A stretch of 64,000 nt of DNA from positions 1,364,001 through 1,428,000 of the forward strand of contig NZ_CP104877.1 of NCBI RefSeq assembly GCF_025452095.1. Reading direction: 5' to 3'. This document shows positions 44,638 to 53,466 of the stretch, one piece after another. The notes under the pieces are model-generated. The model ran no database searches. It saw nothing but the letters and a program-made list of their open reading frames with translations, and was not told the origin of the DNA. The position numbers were made by a program, and so were the translations under genes. The stretch's first letter is position 1, and the number at the start of each line of letters is the position of its first letter. The DNA is from Paenarthrobacter sp. JL.01a (GTDB taxonomy: Bacteria > Actinomycetota > Actinomycetes > Actinomycetales > Micrococcaceae).

Positions 44638-45135
44638 CTAGTGGCTTTCGAGCCAGGCCTGGGCCTGCTGCGACTGGATGCCCAGGGCCTTGCCCACCAT
44701 GGGCTCGGCAGCGTCCGCGATCTTTCCGCCCAGGAACGGAACCGAAGACGTCACGTTGCCTTCGAGCTCGATGCGGGTGCTGCCGCCCTCAGCGACGAGG
44801 CGCTGGACGGCGGTGACATCCAGCGGGGCGCCGGCGATCTTCAGGGCGATCTTGCTGGCGCGTGAACCGTCGGCAGAGGGGGCTTCCCACTCCTCGGTCT
44901 GCGTTACCTTCAGGGTTTCGCCAACGAACTTGCGGGCGATCTCCGGCAGGCGGGTGGTGGGCAGCGTGCGGACCGTGGTGGTGGTGAAGGCACCGGCGGT
45001 ATCGCCGTCGACGGCGAACGATTCCAATGAGCCGCCCACGTATTCGCTCGTGTGGCGCAGGAAATCCTCGTCGACAAAGACGGCCGCTACGCGGTCAACG
45101 CTGTGGGGCAGGGTGGTGGATGCACTCAGGGCCAT
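44638..45135 (-). CDS. DUF2505 family protein (START-like fold)
   Basis: A 165-residue soluble protein. ASTTLPHSVDRVAAVFVDEDFLRHTSEYVGG at the start and EWEAPSADGSRASKIALKIAGAPLDVTAVQRL then ELEGNVTSSVPFLGGKIADAAEPMVGKAL near the end match DUF2505, a family with an SRPBCC/START-like helix-grip fold that may bind a hydrophobic ligand. No catalytic residues are known. It is cotranscribed with the SCO4848-like gene. Confidence 0.85.
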   Translation of the reverse strand: MALSASTTLPHSVDRVAAVFVDEDFLRHTSEYVGGSLESFAVDGDTAGAFTTTTVRTLPTTRLPEIARKFVGETLKVTQTEEWEAPSADGSRASKIALKIAGAPLDVTAVQRLVAEGGSTRIELEGNVTSSVPFLGGKIADAAEPMVGKALGIQSQQAQAWLESH

Positions 45136-45182
45136 GGGTCCTCCGTGGATGGTGGTGGTGAAGCTTTTTAGCTCCCAACATC

Positions 45183-46712
45183 CTACGGGGTCCGGGCGGA
45201 CTCACTGGAACGCGCTTCGTCCTGGAGCTCTGTTGCAGCCGCTGAGATGTTGCGGGCCATCGAGGGAAAGATGAACCCGTGGAACGGGTACACGCCCAAC
45301 CAGTAGAGCCGGCCAGCCAAGCCTCGCGGGAAGAAAATGGCGCGTTGCTTATAGAGGCTCCCGTCGCCGTCGGGCTCCACAGCCAACTCCAGCCAGGCGC
45401 CGCCGGGAGCGCGCATTTCGGCCCGCAGCCGCAGCAAGTGGCCTCGGTCGATGGCTTCGACCCGCCACCAGTCCACAACCTCGCCCGTGTTCAGCGTCTT
45501 CGGGTGGCGGCGGCCCCGCAAGAGTCCCGCTCCGCCCTGCAGCTTGTCCAGCCAACCGCGCACCTTCCAGGCCAAGGGCATCGAGTACCAGCCGTTCTTG
45601 CCGCCGATGCCCTCGATGATGGCCCACACGTGTTCCGGCTTGGCTTCGCTGTGGAAGGTCCTCTCGTCCAGGAACACTTTGTAGCCGGCCCAGTCGGGGT
45701 CACTGGGCAGGGGATCGGCGTCGATGCCCGCATTGGCCCAGGTCGTCTCCACCTGGCCGTCCCGTTCCTTGCCCAGCGCCAGGGCGACGGCGCGGCGGTA
45801 GGGGGTCAGGCCGCCGTCGGGCTGCTTGATGTAACGGTCGACGTCGTGCTCCCGCGACACGGCGTCATGCTGCAGTGACTGAACCAGCGGCAGGGACATG
45901 GACAACGGGATGGGCGTGACCAGAGCGACCCACAAGCCAGCCAGCTTGGGTGCGGGGACGGGAAGAGCGATGACCAGCCGTCGGGGGAGCCCGCGTTCGA
46001 GCGCGTATTCGTTCATCATCTCCTTGTACTTAAGGACGTCCCGGGAACCGATGTCGAAGCTCCTGTTGAGGCCTGCGGGAAGGGTTGCAGCAGCCACCAG
46101 ATAATGCAGCACGTCCCTTACCGCGATGGCTTCGATCCGGTTATTAACCCAGCTCGGCGCGGGCATGACCGGGAGCGTGTCCGCCAGGTGCCGGATCATC
46201 TCGAAGGACGCTGAGCCCGAACCGATCACCACTCCGGCCTGGAACACAATCGAGTCCACTGCCGACTCCAGGAACACCTTGCCCACGGTCTCGCGGGAGC
46301 GCATGTGCGTGGAAAGTTGCGTGTTCTCCGGGTGCAGTCCGCCGAGGTAGACGATCCTGTCGACGCCGGCCTCCGTCGCTGCCTTGGCGACCAAGCGGGC
46401 CATGGCTTCTTCCTTGGATTCGAAGCCACTGCCTGAGGCCATGGAATGAACCAGGTAGTACAGGACGTCCACGCCCTGGAGCGCCTCGGTGAGGCCGTCG
46501 GCGTCGGACAGGCTGTTTTCAATGATCTCGACGTCGTCATGCCACGGCACGTCGGCGATCTTTTGGGGCGTACGGACCAGGACTTTCACGCGATGACCGG
46601 CTTCAAGGAGGCGCGGGACCAGCCGGCCACCGATATAACCTGTGGCGCCGGTCACCAGCACCGTCTTGGTGTCGTGCGGGGTGTTGGAATGCGAAGCTTG
46701 CGAAGGCTGCAA
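45183..46712 (-). CDS. SDR-family NAD(P)-binding protein fused to DUF2867
   Basis: A 509-residue fusion. The N-terminal Rossmann domain (about 15-300) has VLVTGATGYIGGRLVPRLLEAGH, VDVLYYLVHSMASG and VDRIVYLGGLHPENTQLS, an atypical (NmrA-like) SDR. The C-terminal DUF2867 domain (about 345-495) has VFLDERTFHSEAKPEHVWAIIEGIGGKNGWYSMPLAWKVRGWLDKLQGGAGLLRGRRHP and RLYWLGVYPFHGFIF, a SRPBCC-like fold. The substrate is unknown. The TTG start is supported by GGAG 5 nt upstream. It is divergent from mfd with about 110 bp between. Confidence 0.88.
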   Translation of the reverse strand: MQPSQASHSNTPHDTKTVLVTGATGYIGGRLVPRLLEAGHRVKVLVRTPQKIADVPWHDDVEIIENSLSDADGLTEALQGVDVLYYLVHSMASGSGFESKEEAMARLVAKAATEAGVDRIVYLGGLHPENTQLSTHMRSRETVGKVFLESAVDSIVFQAGVVIGSGSASFEMIRHLADTLPVMPAPSWVNNRIEAIAVRDVLHYLVAAATLPAGLNRSFDIGSRDVLKYKEMMNEYALERGLPRRLVIALPVPAPKLAGLWVALVTPIPLSMSLPLVQSLQHDAVSREHDVDRYIKQPDGGLTPYRRAVALALGKERDGQVETTWANAGIDADPLPSDPDWAGYKVFLDERTFHSEAKPEHVWAIIEGIGGKNGWYSMPLAWKVRGWLDKLQGGAGLLRGRRHPKTLNTGEVVDWWRVEAIDRGHLLRLRAEMRAPGGAWLELAVEPDGDGSLYKQRAIFFPRGLAGRLYWLGVYPFHGFIFPSMARNISAAATELQDEARSSESARTP

Positions 46713-46820
46713 AGGAACTCCTGGGGCTGGGGTGGAGGTAGGCTGGAATGACCCGGCATTCTTCTGAATTTCCGGGCATTTGTGTTGCCTGCCCTTGGAC
46801 CCACCCTAGGAGTTTCTGCC

Positions 46821-49800
46821 ATGAGCCTCAACGGTCTGCGCCGCGCACTGGCGGAGGACAAGACTTTTGCGCGCGTTCGTACAGAGGCGCAGCGGCCCTT
46901 CAGCGACCGGAACACCGACTACCAGATCAGCGCCCCGACCGGCATGCGGGCCGTCCTGATCGCCGAAATGGCAGATGCCCTGGCCGATGCCGCTGCCGAT
47001 GGTGGCGGCGCGCCGGTGGTCCTCGCTGTCACCGCGACGGGCAGGGAAGCCGAGGACCTCACAGCCGCCCTGTGCTCCTATCTCCCCGCGGACTCCGTTG
47101 ATGCTTTCCCGAGCTGGGAAACCCTCCCGCACGAACGGCTTTCGCCGCGCTCCGACACCGTGGGCCGGCGGCTTTCCGTGCTGCGCCGCCTGACCCACCC
47201 GGAAACCTCGACGGCGGCCCCGTTGCGCGTTGTGGTGGCTCCCGTTCGCGCCGTGGTCCAGCCCATTGTGGACGGCTTGGGCGATCTGGTGCCGGTGACG
47301 TTGCAGGTGGGGCAGGAGCGGTCCTTCAGCGAGGTCGTGCGCGCCCTGTCCGATGCCGCCTACGCCCGCGTGGACATGGTGACCCATCGTGGTGAATTCG
47401 CCGTCCGCGGTGGCATCCTTGACGTCTTCCCGCCCACCGAGGACCACCCCATCCGTGTGGAGTTCTTTGGCGACGAGGTGGATCAGATGCGCTGGTTCGC
47501 CGTAGCCGACCAGCGTTCCCTGACCGCTCCAGGGATCCACCACCCCACGGAACTGCACGCCCCTCCGTGCCGGGAAATCCTCATCACCCCCTCCGTGATG
47601 TCCCGCGCCGCCAAGCTGAAGGCCGACATGCCCGCCGCAGCAGACATGCTGGAGAAGATCGCCGGTGGCATCGCTGTTGAGGGCATGGAATCCCTGGCCC
47701 CCGTGCTGGTTGATGCCATGGTCCCGTTCGTGGACCAGCTCCCTGCCGGATCGCTCTCGGTTGTCATCGAGCCCGAGAAGGTACGCACCCGTGCGCACGA
47801 CCTCGCGGCCACCAATGAAGAGTTTCTGGAAGCGGCCTGGTCAACAGCGTCTGACGGCGGTGCGGCGCCACTGGATCTGTCGTCCCAGGCTTCAACAGAC
47901 CTGCATGCCGCCAGTTTCCGCTCGCTGACGGATACCCGCTCCGCTGCGCTGGAACACGGCGTTTCGTGGTGGTCCATCACCTCCCTTGCCTCGGACGAGG
48001 ACCTTGTCCTGGACATTGACGTCCTCAACATGCGTGCCCGCGAACCCCGCGGCTACCAGGGCGACGTCGCTGAAATGCTCGAGTTCATCGGCTCCCGCGT
48101 CCGCGATCATTGGCGCGTGGTAGTGGTGACCGATGGCCCCGGTCCCGCCCAGCGGCTGGCCGAGCTGTTCCACGACGCAGAGATTCCGTGTTCCCGCGTT
48201 GAGTCCCTGGATGAGGAACCCCAACCGGGCATCATCGAGGTGACCACTGCCGCCGTCGGCCGTGGCTTTGTCCTGGACGGACTCAAACTGGGGCTGTTGA
48301 CGGAGGCGGACCTCCTGGGACGGGCCTCGGCCAGTTCCACGAAGGACATGCGGCGTATGCCCTCCAAGCGGCGCAACGCCGTTGATCCGTTGCAGCTGCA
48401 CGCCGGGGACTTCGTGGTTCACGAGCAGCACGGCATCGGCAGGTTCGTGGAGCTCATCCAGCGCAAGGTGACCGGGACGTCGTCGTCCGATGCCGGACTG
48501 CGCGAGTACCTGGTGCTCGAGTATGCACCGTCCAAGCGCGGCGCCCCGGGAGACCGTCTCTTCGTGCCCACGGACCAGTTGGACCAAGTGACCCGCTACG
48601 TCGGTGGGGACACACCCGCTTTGAGTAAGATGGGCGGCGCGGACTGGGCCAGCACCAAGTCCAAGGCCCGCAAAGCCGTCAAGGAAATCGCCGGCGAGTT
48701 GATCCGTCTGTACTCGGCCCGCATGGCATCCCGCGGGCACGCCTTCGCCCCGGACACCCCCTGGCAGCGCGAGCTGGAGGAAGCCTTCCCGTACGTGGAG
48801 ACGCCCGATCAGCTGACCACCATCAACGAGGTCAAAGCCGACATGGAACGCGAGATCCCCATGGACCGGCTGGTCTCCGGCGATGTGGGCTACGGCAAGA
48901 CCGAGATCGCTGTCCGGGCTGCGTTCAAGGCAGTCCAGGATGGCAAGCAGGTAGCCGTTCTTGTGCCCACCACGCTGTTGGCCCAGCAGCACTACGAAAC
49001 CTTCACCGAACGTTTCTCCGGGTTCCCGCTGCGCGTGAAGCCGCTGTCCCGTTTCCAGACGTCCAAGGAGGCCAAGGAGACTGCCGAAGGCGTCAAGAGT
49101 GGCGCCGTGGACGTCGTGATCGGAACGCACCGGCTATTGTCCAAGGACTTTGAGTTCAAGGACCTTGGCCTGGTCATTGTGGACGAGGAACAGCGCTTCG
49201 GCGTCGAACACAAGGAAGCGCTCAAGAAGATGCGCACCAACGTCGACGTCCTGGCCATGAGCGCCACGCCGATCCCGCGAACCCTGGAAATGTCGCTCAC
49301 CGGCATCCGGGAAACCTCAACGCTGGCCACACCACCTGAAGAACGACACCCTGTGCTGACGTACGTGGGCCCCTTCACCAACAAGCAGACCTCGGCAGCG
49401 ATCCGCCGCGAGCTCATGCGCGAGGGCCAGGTGTTCTTCGTCCACAACCGCGTGTCCTCGATCGAGCGCATCGCTGCCCAGATCCGGGAGCTTGTCCCTG
49501 AAGCGCGGGTGGAGGTGGCGCACGGGCAGATGTCCGAGAGCCGCCTGGAGAAGATCATTGTGGACTTCTGGGAGAAGCGCTTCGACGTCCTGGTCTGCAC
49601 CACCATCATTGAGACCGGCCTGGACATTTCCAATGCCAACACTTTGATCGTGGACGGAGCAGACAAGTACGGCCTCTCGCAGTTGCACCAGCTCCGTGGC
49701 CGTGTTGGCCGTGGCCGCGAACGTGCCTACGCCTACTTCCTTTACCCCTCGGAAAAGCCCCTGGGCGAGGTGGCTTTGGAGCGCCTCAAGGCAGTGGCAG

Positions 49801-50453
49801 CGCACAATGAGCTCGGTGCGGGCATGCAGCTGGCCATGAAGGACCTTGAAATCCGTGGCGCGGGCAACCTGCTGGGCGGAGAGCAGTCAGGCCATATCCA
49901 AGGCGTCGGCTTCGACCTTTACATCCGGCTGGTGGGCGAGGCTGTGGCCGAGTACCGCGGTGAGGCGGAGGAGAAGGCTGCCGAGATGAAGATCGAGCTG
50001 CCCGTCAACGCCCATCTTCCGCACGACTACGTGCCGGGGGAGAGGCTGCGCCTGGAGGCCTACCGCAAGCTCGCCGCCGCCATCACCTACGAGGCGATCG
50101 ACGAAGTCCTCGCAGAACTCGTGGACCGCTACGGTGAGCCGCCGCTCCCTGCCCAGAACCTCATTGCCGTGGCCCGCTTCCGGGTCGGTGCCCGCGAAGC
50201 CGGCCTGTCCGACGTCGCGCTCCAAGGCAACTTCATCCGCTTCTCGCCGGCGCAACTGCCCGAATCCAAAACCATGCGCCTGAACCGCATGTACCCGGGC
50301 TCGCAGGTCAAGCCTGCCCTGGACGCCGTGCTGATTCCCAAGCCCAAGACCGCCAGGATCGGCGGACGCGATCTCCAGGATGCCGAAATCCTGCAATGGG
50401 CCAACAACGTCATTGAAGCGATTTTCGCCGATGTGCCTGTAAAGGCAGGCTAA
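46821..50453 (+). CDS. mfd: Transcription-repair coupling factor Mfd
   Basis: A 1,210-residue translocase that removes stalled RNA polymerase and recruits UvrA. The UvrB-like N-terminal module (FPSWETLPHERLSPRSDTVGRRL, RGEFAVRGGILDVFPP), the RNA-polymerase interaction domain (LQLHAGDFVVHEQHGIGRFVEL), the SF2 motor (GDVGYGKTEIAVRAAF, VDEEQRFGVEHKE, SATPIPRTLEMSLTG, RGRVGRGRERAYAY) and the C-terminal TRCF domain (VNAHLPHDYVPGERLRLEAYRKL) are all present. The ATG follows AGGAG. Synteny with Rv1020. Confidence 0.97.
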   Translation: MSLNGLRRALAEDKTFARVRTEAQRPFSDRNTDYQISAPTGMRAVLIAEMADALADAAADGGGAPVVLAVTATGREAEDLTAALCSYLPADSVDAFPSWETLPHERLSPRSDTVGRRLSVLRRLTHPETSTAAPLRVVVAPVRAVVQPIVDGLGDLVPVTLQVGQERSFSEVVRALSDAAYARVDMVTHRGEFAVRGGILDVFPPTEDHPIRVEFFGDEVDQMRWFAVADQRSLTAPGIHHPTELHAPPCREILITPSVMSRAAKLKADMPAAADMLEKIAGGIAVEGMESLAPVLVDAMVPFVDQLPAGSLSVVIEPEKVRTRAHDLAATNEEFLEAAWSTASDGGAAPLDLSSQASTDLHAASFRSLTDTRSAALEHGVSWWSITSLASDEDLVLDIDVLNMRAREPRGYQGDVAEMLEFIGSRVRDHWRVVVVTDGPGPAQRLAELFHDAEIPCSRVESLDEEPQPGIIEVTTAAVGRGFVLDGLKLGLLTEADLLGRASASSTKDMRRMPSKRRNAVDPLQLHAGDFVVHEQHGIGRFVELIQRKVTGTSSSDAGLREYLVLEYAPSKRGAPGDRLFVPTDQLDQVTRYVGGDTPALSKMGGADWASTKSKARKAVKEIAGELIRLYSARMASRGHAFAPDTPWQRELEEAFPYVETPDQLTTINEVKADMEREIPMDRLVSGDVGYGKTEIAVRAAFKAVQDGKQVAVLVPTTLLAQQHYETFTERFSGFPLRVKPLSRFQTSKEAKETAEGVKSGAVDVVIGTHRLLSKDFEFKDLGLVIVDEEQRFGVEHKEALKKMRTNVDVLAMSATPIPRTLEMSLTGIRETSTLATPPEERHPVLTYVGPFTNKQTSAAIRRELMREGQVFFVHNRVSSIERIAAQIRELVPEARVEVAHGQMSESRLEKIIVDFWEKRFDVLVCTTIIETGLDISNANTLIVDGADKYGLSQLHQLRGRVGRGRERAYAYFLYPSEKPLGEVALERLKAVAAHNELGAGMQLAMKDLEIRGAGNLLGGEQSGHIQGVGFDLYIRLVGEAVAEYRGEAEEKAAEMKIELPVNAHLPHDYVPGERLRLEAYRKLAAAITYEAIDEVLAELVDRYGEPPLPAQNLIAVARFRVGAREAGLSDVALQGNFIRFSPAQLPESKTMRLNRMYPGSQVKPALDAVLIPKPKTARIGGRDLQDAEILQWANNVIEAIFADVPVKAG

Positions 50454-50457
50454 GCGA

Positions 50458-51252
50458 ATGATGGGAGGACACCACGCCGCGTCGGGAGCCGCGGCGTGGA
50501 TAGCTATTGCCTCGACCGGCCCGTACGCCCTGGGCTGGTACCCCTTGGATGCCACCGGCATCCTCATCGGAGCGATGGCGACGGCGGGAACTGCGCTCGT
50601 GTGCGACTGGGACCACCGGCACAGCACCATCGCGAACTCGCTGCCGCCCCTGTCCAATGTGATCGCCGTGGGGATTGAAAAGGCCAGCGGCGGACACCGG
50701 CAGGGTACTCATTCGCTGCTGGGGGCCTCGGCGTTCGTGGTGCTTGCCGCGATGGCAGCGCAGTTCCAGATGATGACACCGGTGGGCAAGCTCTCCATTG
50801 GCGCGGGCCTGCTGTGTATGTTCATGATCAACCTGGCTGCCAAGGCGCTGAATCTGTTCCCAAAGTCGGGGTGGATCACCAACTGGCTCTTTGCCCTGGC
50901 CATGGCCGGCTTGGTGACCTGGTTCGCCCCGGACCAGTGGGGGTGGCTTCCGTTGTCCATGCTCACGGGCGTGGTGGTTCATATCGTGGGGGACATGATC
51001 ACAGTGGGCGGCGTGCCCTTGTTGTGGCCGATCGTCATCAAACCGCCGAAGTTCCTGCGGAAGTCGCTGGTGAGTGGGATCTGGCGGGCGAACGGGGCCT
51101 TTTCCCTGCCACTGCTGGGCCGTGCCGGATCCCGACGCGAATGGCTGGTGCTGATTCCGGTCAGTGGCTACGCGATGGTGGGCATGGGGGCCGCGGCCTG
51201 GACGCTGGCTCAACTGCACTGGCCGGCGTTCCTGGCGGCGTTGGCGCTTTAA
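50458..51252 (+). CDS. YdjM-like membrane-bound metal-dependent hydrolase (DUF457)
   Basis: A 264-residue protein with five or six membrane helices and the His/Asp pattern of the YdjM family: MMGGHHAASGA at the N-terminus, LVCDWDHRHSTIA (about 48-60) and GGHRQGTHSLLG (about 78-90), followed by VVHIVGDMITVGG. E. coli YdjM is LexA-regulated; here no SOS box is seen. It begins 4 nt after the mfd stop, so it is likely cotranscribed with that repair gene. Its substrate is unknown. Confidence 0.82.
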   Translation: MMGGHHAASGAAAWIAIASTGPYALGWYPLDATGILIGAMATAGTALVCDWDHRHSTIANSLPPLSNVIAVGIEKASGGHRQGTHSLLGASAFVVLAAMAAQFQMMTPVGKLSIGAGLLCMFMINLAAKALNLFPKSGWITNWLFALAMAGLVTWFAPDQWGWLPLSMLTGVVVHIVGDMITVGGVPLLWPIVIKPPKFLRKSLVSGIWRANGAFSLPLLGRAGSRREWLVLIPVSGYAMVGMGAAAWTLAQLHWPAFLAALAL

Positions 51253-51254
51253 AG

Positions 51255-51320
51255 AGCAACGCGGGGTCACTTACGGCCCATCCCGAGGGGATTATGGGCC
51301 GTAAGTGACCCCGCGTTGCT
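51255..51320. terminator. Giant perfect inverted repeat between convergent genes
   Basis: Two exact 27-bp arms (51255-51281 beginning AGCAACGCGGGGTCACTTAC, and 51294-51320) enclose the 12-nt loop CCCGAGGGGATT. T residues follow on the plus strand and A residues precede it. It lies between the YdjM-like gene and a convergent gene and can act as a bidirectional terminator; the sequence looks like a dispersed Arthrobacter palindromic repeat. Confidence 0.75.
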
Positions 51321-51328
51321 TTCAGGCT

Positions 51329-51556
51329 TTAGTTTTCGCCGGCGGAGTCCGAGCGGCCGAGGATGGTCTGGGGGATCCAGAAGGCCAGGGCGAAGAGGCC
51401 CAGGCACACGGCCATCGGCCACGGGTTGTCAAGACTCAGGAACGAGAGCGAGTAGATGGCGCCCAGGAAGAGCACGATCATGACCAGGAACAGGACAATG
51501 CTCGTGCCGAGATTGTTCTCTTTTTCAATGGGGGCACTTGTGGCGTTCTTGGACAT
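51329..51556 (-). CDS. Small two-helix membrane protein, hypothetical
   Basis: A 75-residue protein with a polar N-terminus and two predicted membrane helices (TSIVLFLVMIVLFLGAIYSL and PWPMAVCLGLFALAFWIPQTIL). A strong GAGGAGGAA ribosome site lies just upstream of the ATG, which supports it as a real gene. I do not recognise the family. It is downstream of deoC in the same direction, 53 bp away. Confidence 0.7.
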   Translation of the reverse strand: MSKNATSAPIEKENNLGTSIVLFLVMIVLFLGAIYSLSFLSLDNPWPMAVCLGLFALAFWIPQTILGRSDSAGEN

Positions 51557-51609
51557 TCATTCCTCCTCGGCCCCGCAGGGCTCAAAAATCTCTGGCAGTT
51601 GCGGAAGCC

Positions 51610-52302
51610 TCAGTAGGCAGATGAACCCTGTTCACCCTTGACGATGGCAATTCCGGAACTCGCTCCGATACGTGTTGCACCAGCAGCAATCATAGCCTGT
51701 GCGTCGGCCAGGGACCGCACGCCGCCGGAGGCTTTGACGCCGAGCTCCGGGCCTACGGTCTTGCGCATCAAGGCAACATCTTCGACAGTGGCACCGCCAC
51801 CGTTGAATCCGGTGGAGGTCTTGACGAAGTCTGCGCCGGCCTCAACGGCTGCTTCGCAGGCGATGACTTTTTGTTCGTCCGTGAGCATGGAGGTCTCAAT
51901 GATGACTTTCAGGATGGCTTCGCCGGCGTGCACGGTTTCTGCCACGGCGCGGATGTCATCAACCAAAGCGCCCTTGTCATTGGCACGGGCCGAGGCCATA
52001 TTGATCACCATGTCGATCTCGTTGGCGCCGTCGAGCACGGCGCCGCGGGCCTCGAAGCTCTTGACGTCGGTCGGCGTTGCCCCAAGCGGGAAGCCGATCA
52101 CCGAACACGTCAGCACTCCCGAACCCCGGAGTGCTTTGGCGACGGTCTTGACCCACACAGGGTTCACGCAAACGGACTTGAACTTGTACTCAACGGCCTC
52201 CGCGCACACCTTGAGGATGTCGGCCTCGCTGGCCTCCGGCTTCAAAAGTGTGTGGTCGATGTAGGACGCAATGTTTGCAGGGGCGACGGCTTCGTTGCTC
52301 AT
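51610..52302 (-). CDS. deoC: Deoxyribose-phosphate aldolase
   Basis: A class I aldolase that cleaves 2-deoxyribose-5-phosphate to acetaldehyde and glyceraldehyde-3-phosphate in deoxynucleoside catabolism. The 230-residue TIM barrel has [49 protein letters not shown], the Schiff-base Lys in [14 protein letters not shown] and KASGGVRS. The ATG at 52302 has AAGGA upstream. No other deo genes are adjacent. Confidence 0.95.
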   Translation of the reverse strand: MSNEAVAPANIASYIDHTLLKPEASEADILKVCAEAVEYKFKSVCVNPVWVKTVAKALRGSGVLTCSVIGFPLGATPTDVKSFEARGAVLDGANEIDMVINMASARANDKGALVDDIRAVAETVHAGEAILKVIIETSMLTDEQKVIACEAAVEAGADFVKTSTGFNGGGATVEDVALMRKTVGPELGVKASGGVRSLADAQAMIAAGATRIGASSGIAIVKGEQGSSAY

Positions 52303-52389
52303 GGGATCCTTCCGTGCAGGGCGTGGCCGGCCCGGTGGCCGCAGGGTTGTCACTGCCCGTCAAAGGACCATCTTGCCACACCGCTGCGG

Positions 52390-52434
52390 GTCTGCCCTGG
52401 CCTTCCCGGGGTGCTCAGGCTGGCCAGGGCAGAC
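52390..52434 (-). terminator. Terminator-like hairpin after the FAD oxidoreductase gene
   Basis: Perfect 13-bp arms GTCTGCCCTGGCC (52390-52402) and GGCCAGGGCAGAC (52422-52434), 6 bp beyond the stop of the oxidoreductase. No T run, so termination may be inefficient or factor-assisted. Confidence 0.55.
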
Positions 52435-52439
52435 GGCAA

Positions 52440-53306
52440 TCAGGCAGCCATTGCGGTCTGGATCCCGCTTCCCGCCGAGCCCAGGAGCATGCCCGAGGCG
52501 CACAGCATTGCCGAGGACTCGGCGGAGAGGAGCAGGCCCAGGCGCAGGCCGTCGCAGGACGCGGCATCGCCGATCGCCCATATGCCAGGGACCGAGGTGG
52601 CGAGGTCGCGCCCCACGGCGATTCCGCCGTCGAACGCTATTTCGAGCCCGGCACTTTCAGCGAGGTCGTTGCGTGCGGTGCGTTCCTCTGCCAGCACCAC
52701 GAGGTCACCCTTCATGCTGCTGCCGTCCTCGAAGACGATGCCCGCGGCGGACTGTGCCTGCCCGGAACCCGCCGAATCGGCGGCGACCACTGCCGTGGGG
52801 CGGAGGGTGGTCCGGACGGGACGGATGCCGCGTGCCCGCAGCACTGCTTCGGCCTGGCCCGCTGCTGGACCATTGCCGACGAGAATCCCCAGGGGACGGC
52901 GGCCGACGGAGCGGGTGACGTCCTTGACGGCTTCCCCGATGAAGGCGGCGTCGTCGATGGTGGAGTAGCTCAGCACCGAGTCGGCACCATCCGCCGGTGG
53001 GAGGGCCGGGGCCGATCCTGTGGCGATGACCAATTGGTCGTAGGTGAACTCCATGCCGTCCACGGTGGTGACCACTTTGGAGTCGGCGTCGATGAAACTC
53101 GCGGCCTGGCCGAAGCGTACGGAAACCTGGGGCAGTTCTGCCAGTTCCAGGAGGGCGTCCGGGCAGTCATCGCGGTTGCTGAGCACGGTGATGGTCCCGG
53201 CGAAGGGTTGTTGACGGTTGTCGGTCCTGCCCGCCAGCCGCCGTACCAGTGCCTGGGCTGCTGGGCCGGCTCCGGCGATGACGATGTGAAGGGAAGTGGA
53301 GGACAT
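52440..53306 (-). CDS. FAD-dependent pyridine-nucleotide-disulfide-type oxidoreductase, short form
   Basis: A 288-residue protein. The FAD-binding start is LHIVIAGAGPAAQALVRRL; YDQLVIATGSAPALPP and PLGILVGNGPAAGQAEAVLRARG mark the second nucleotide fold, and SVPGIWAIGDAASCDG is the second FAD motif near the end. It resembles the N-terminal module of NirB-type nitrite reductases and rubredoxin reductases but is shorter than either (usually 380 or more) and stops soon after the GD motif. The electron partner is unknown; no nitrite or rubredoxin gene is adjacent. Confidence 0.75.
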   Translation of the reverse strand: MSSTSLHIVIAGAGPAAQALVRRLAGRTDNRQQPFAGTITVLSNRDDCPDALLELAELPQVSVRFGQAASFIDADSKVVTTVDGMEFTYDQLVIATGSAPALPPADGADSVLSYSTIDDAAFIGEAVKDVTRSVGRRPLGILVGNGPAAGQAEAVLRARGIRPVRTTLRPTAVVAADSAGSGQAQSAAGIVFEDGSSMKGDLVVLAEERTARNDLAESAGLEIAFDGGIAVGRDLATSVPGIWAIGDAASCDGLRLGLLLSAESSAMLCASGMLLGSAGSGIQTAMAA

Positions 53307-53421
53307 GGTGGGCCCTTTCGCTGATGACCTGTTTGGTGCTGTTGATCATCAGCGTAGGCGGCCGGTTTTTCGCGGGTGTTTCACCGCTGTTGCCATCTTT
53401 GGCGCGTTCGTAGCGTGCTGT

Positions 53422-53435
53422 TTACCGGCCGGTAA
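53422..53435. promoter_or_regulatory. Perfect 14-bp palindrome, candidate operator
   Basis: TTACCGGCCGGTAA is exactly self-complementary and lies about 115 bp before the oxidoreductase start and 32 bp beyond the patatin stop. The shape suits a TetR-type repressor; the regulator is unknown. Confidence 0.45.
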
Positions 53436-53466
53436 TAACGTGCGTCACATCCCTGTGCGCAGGGTC

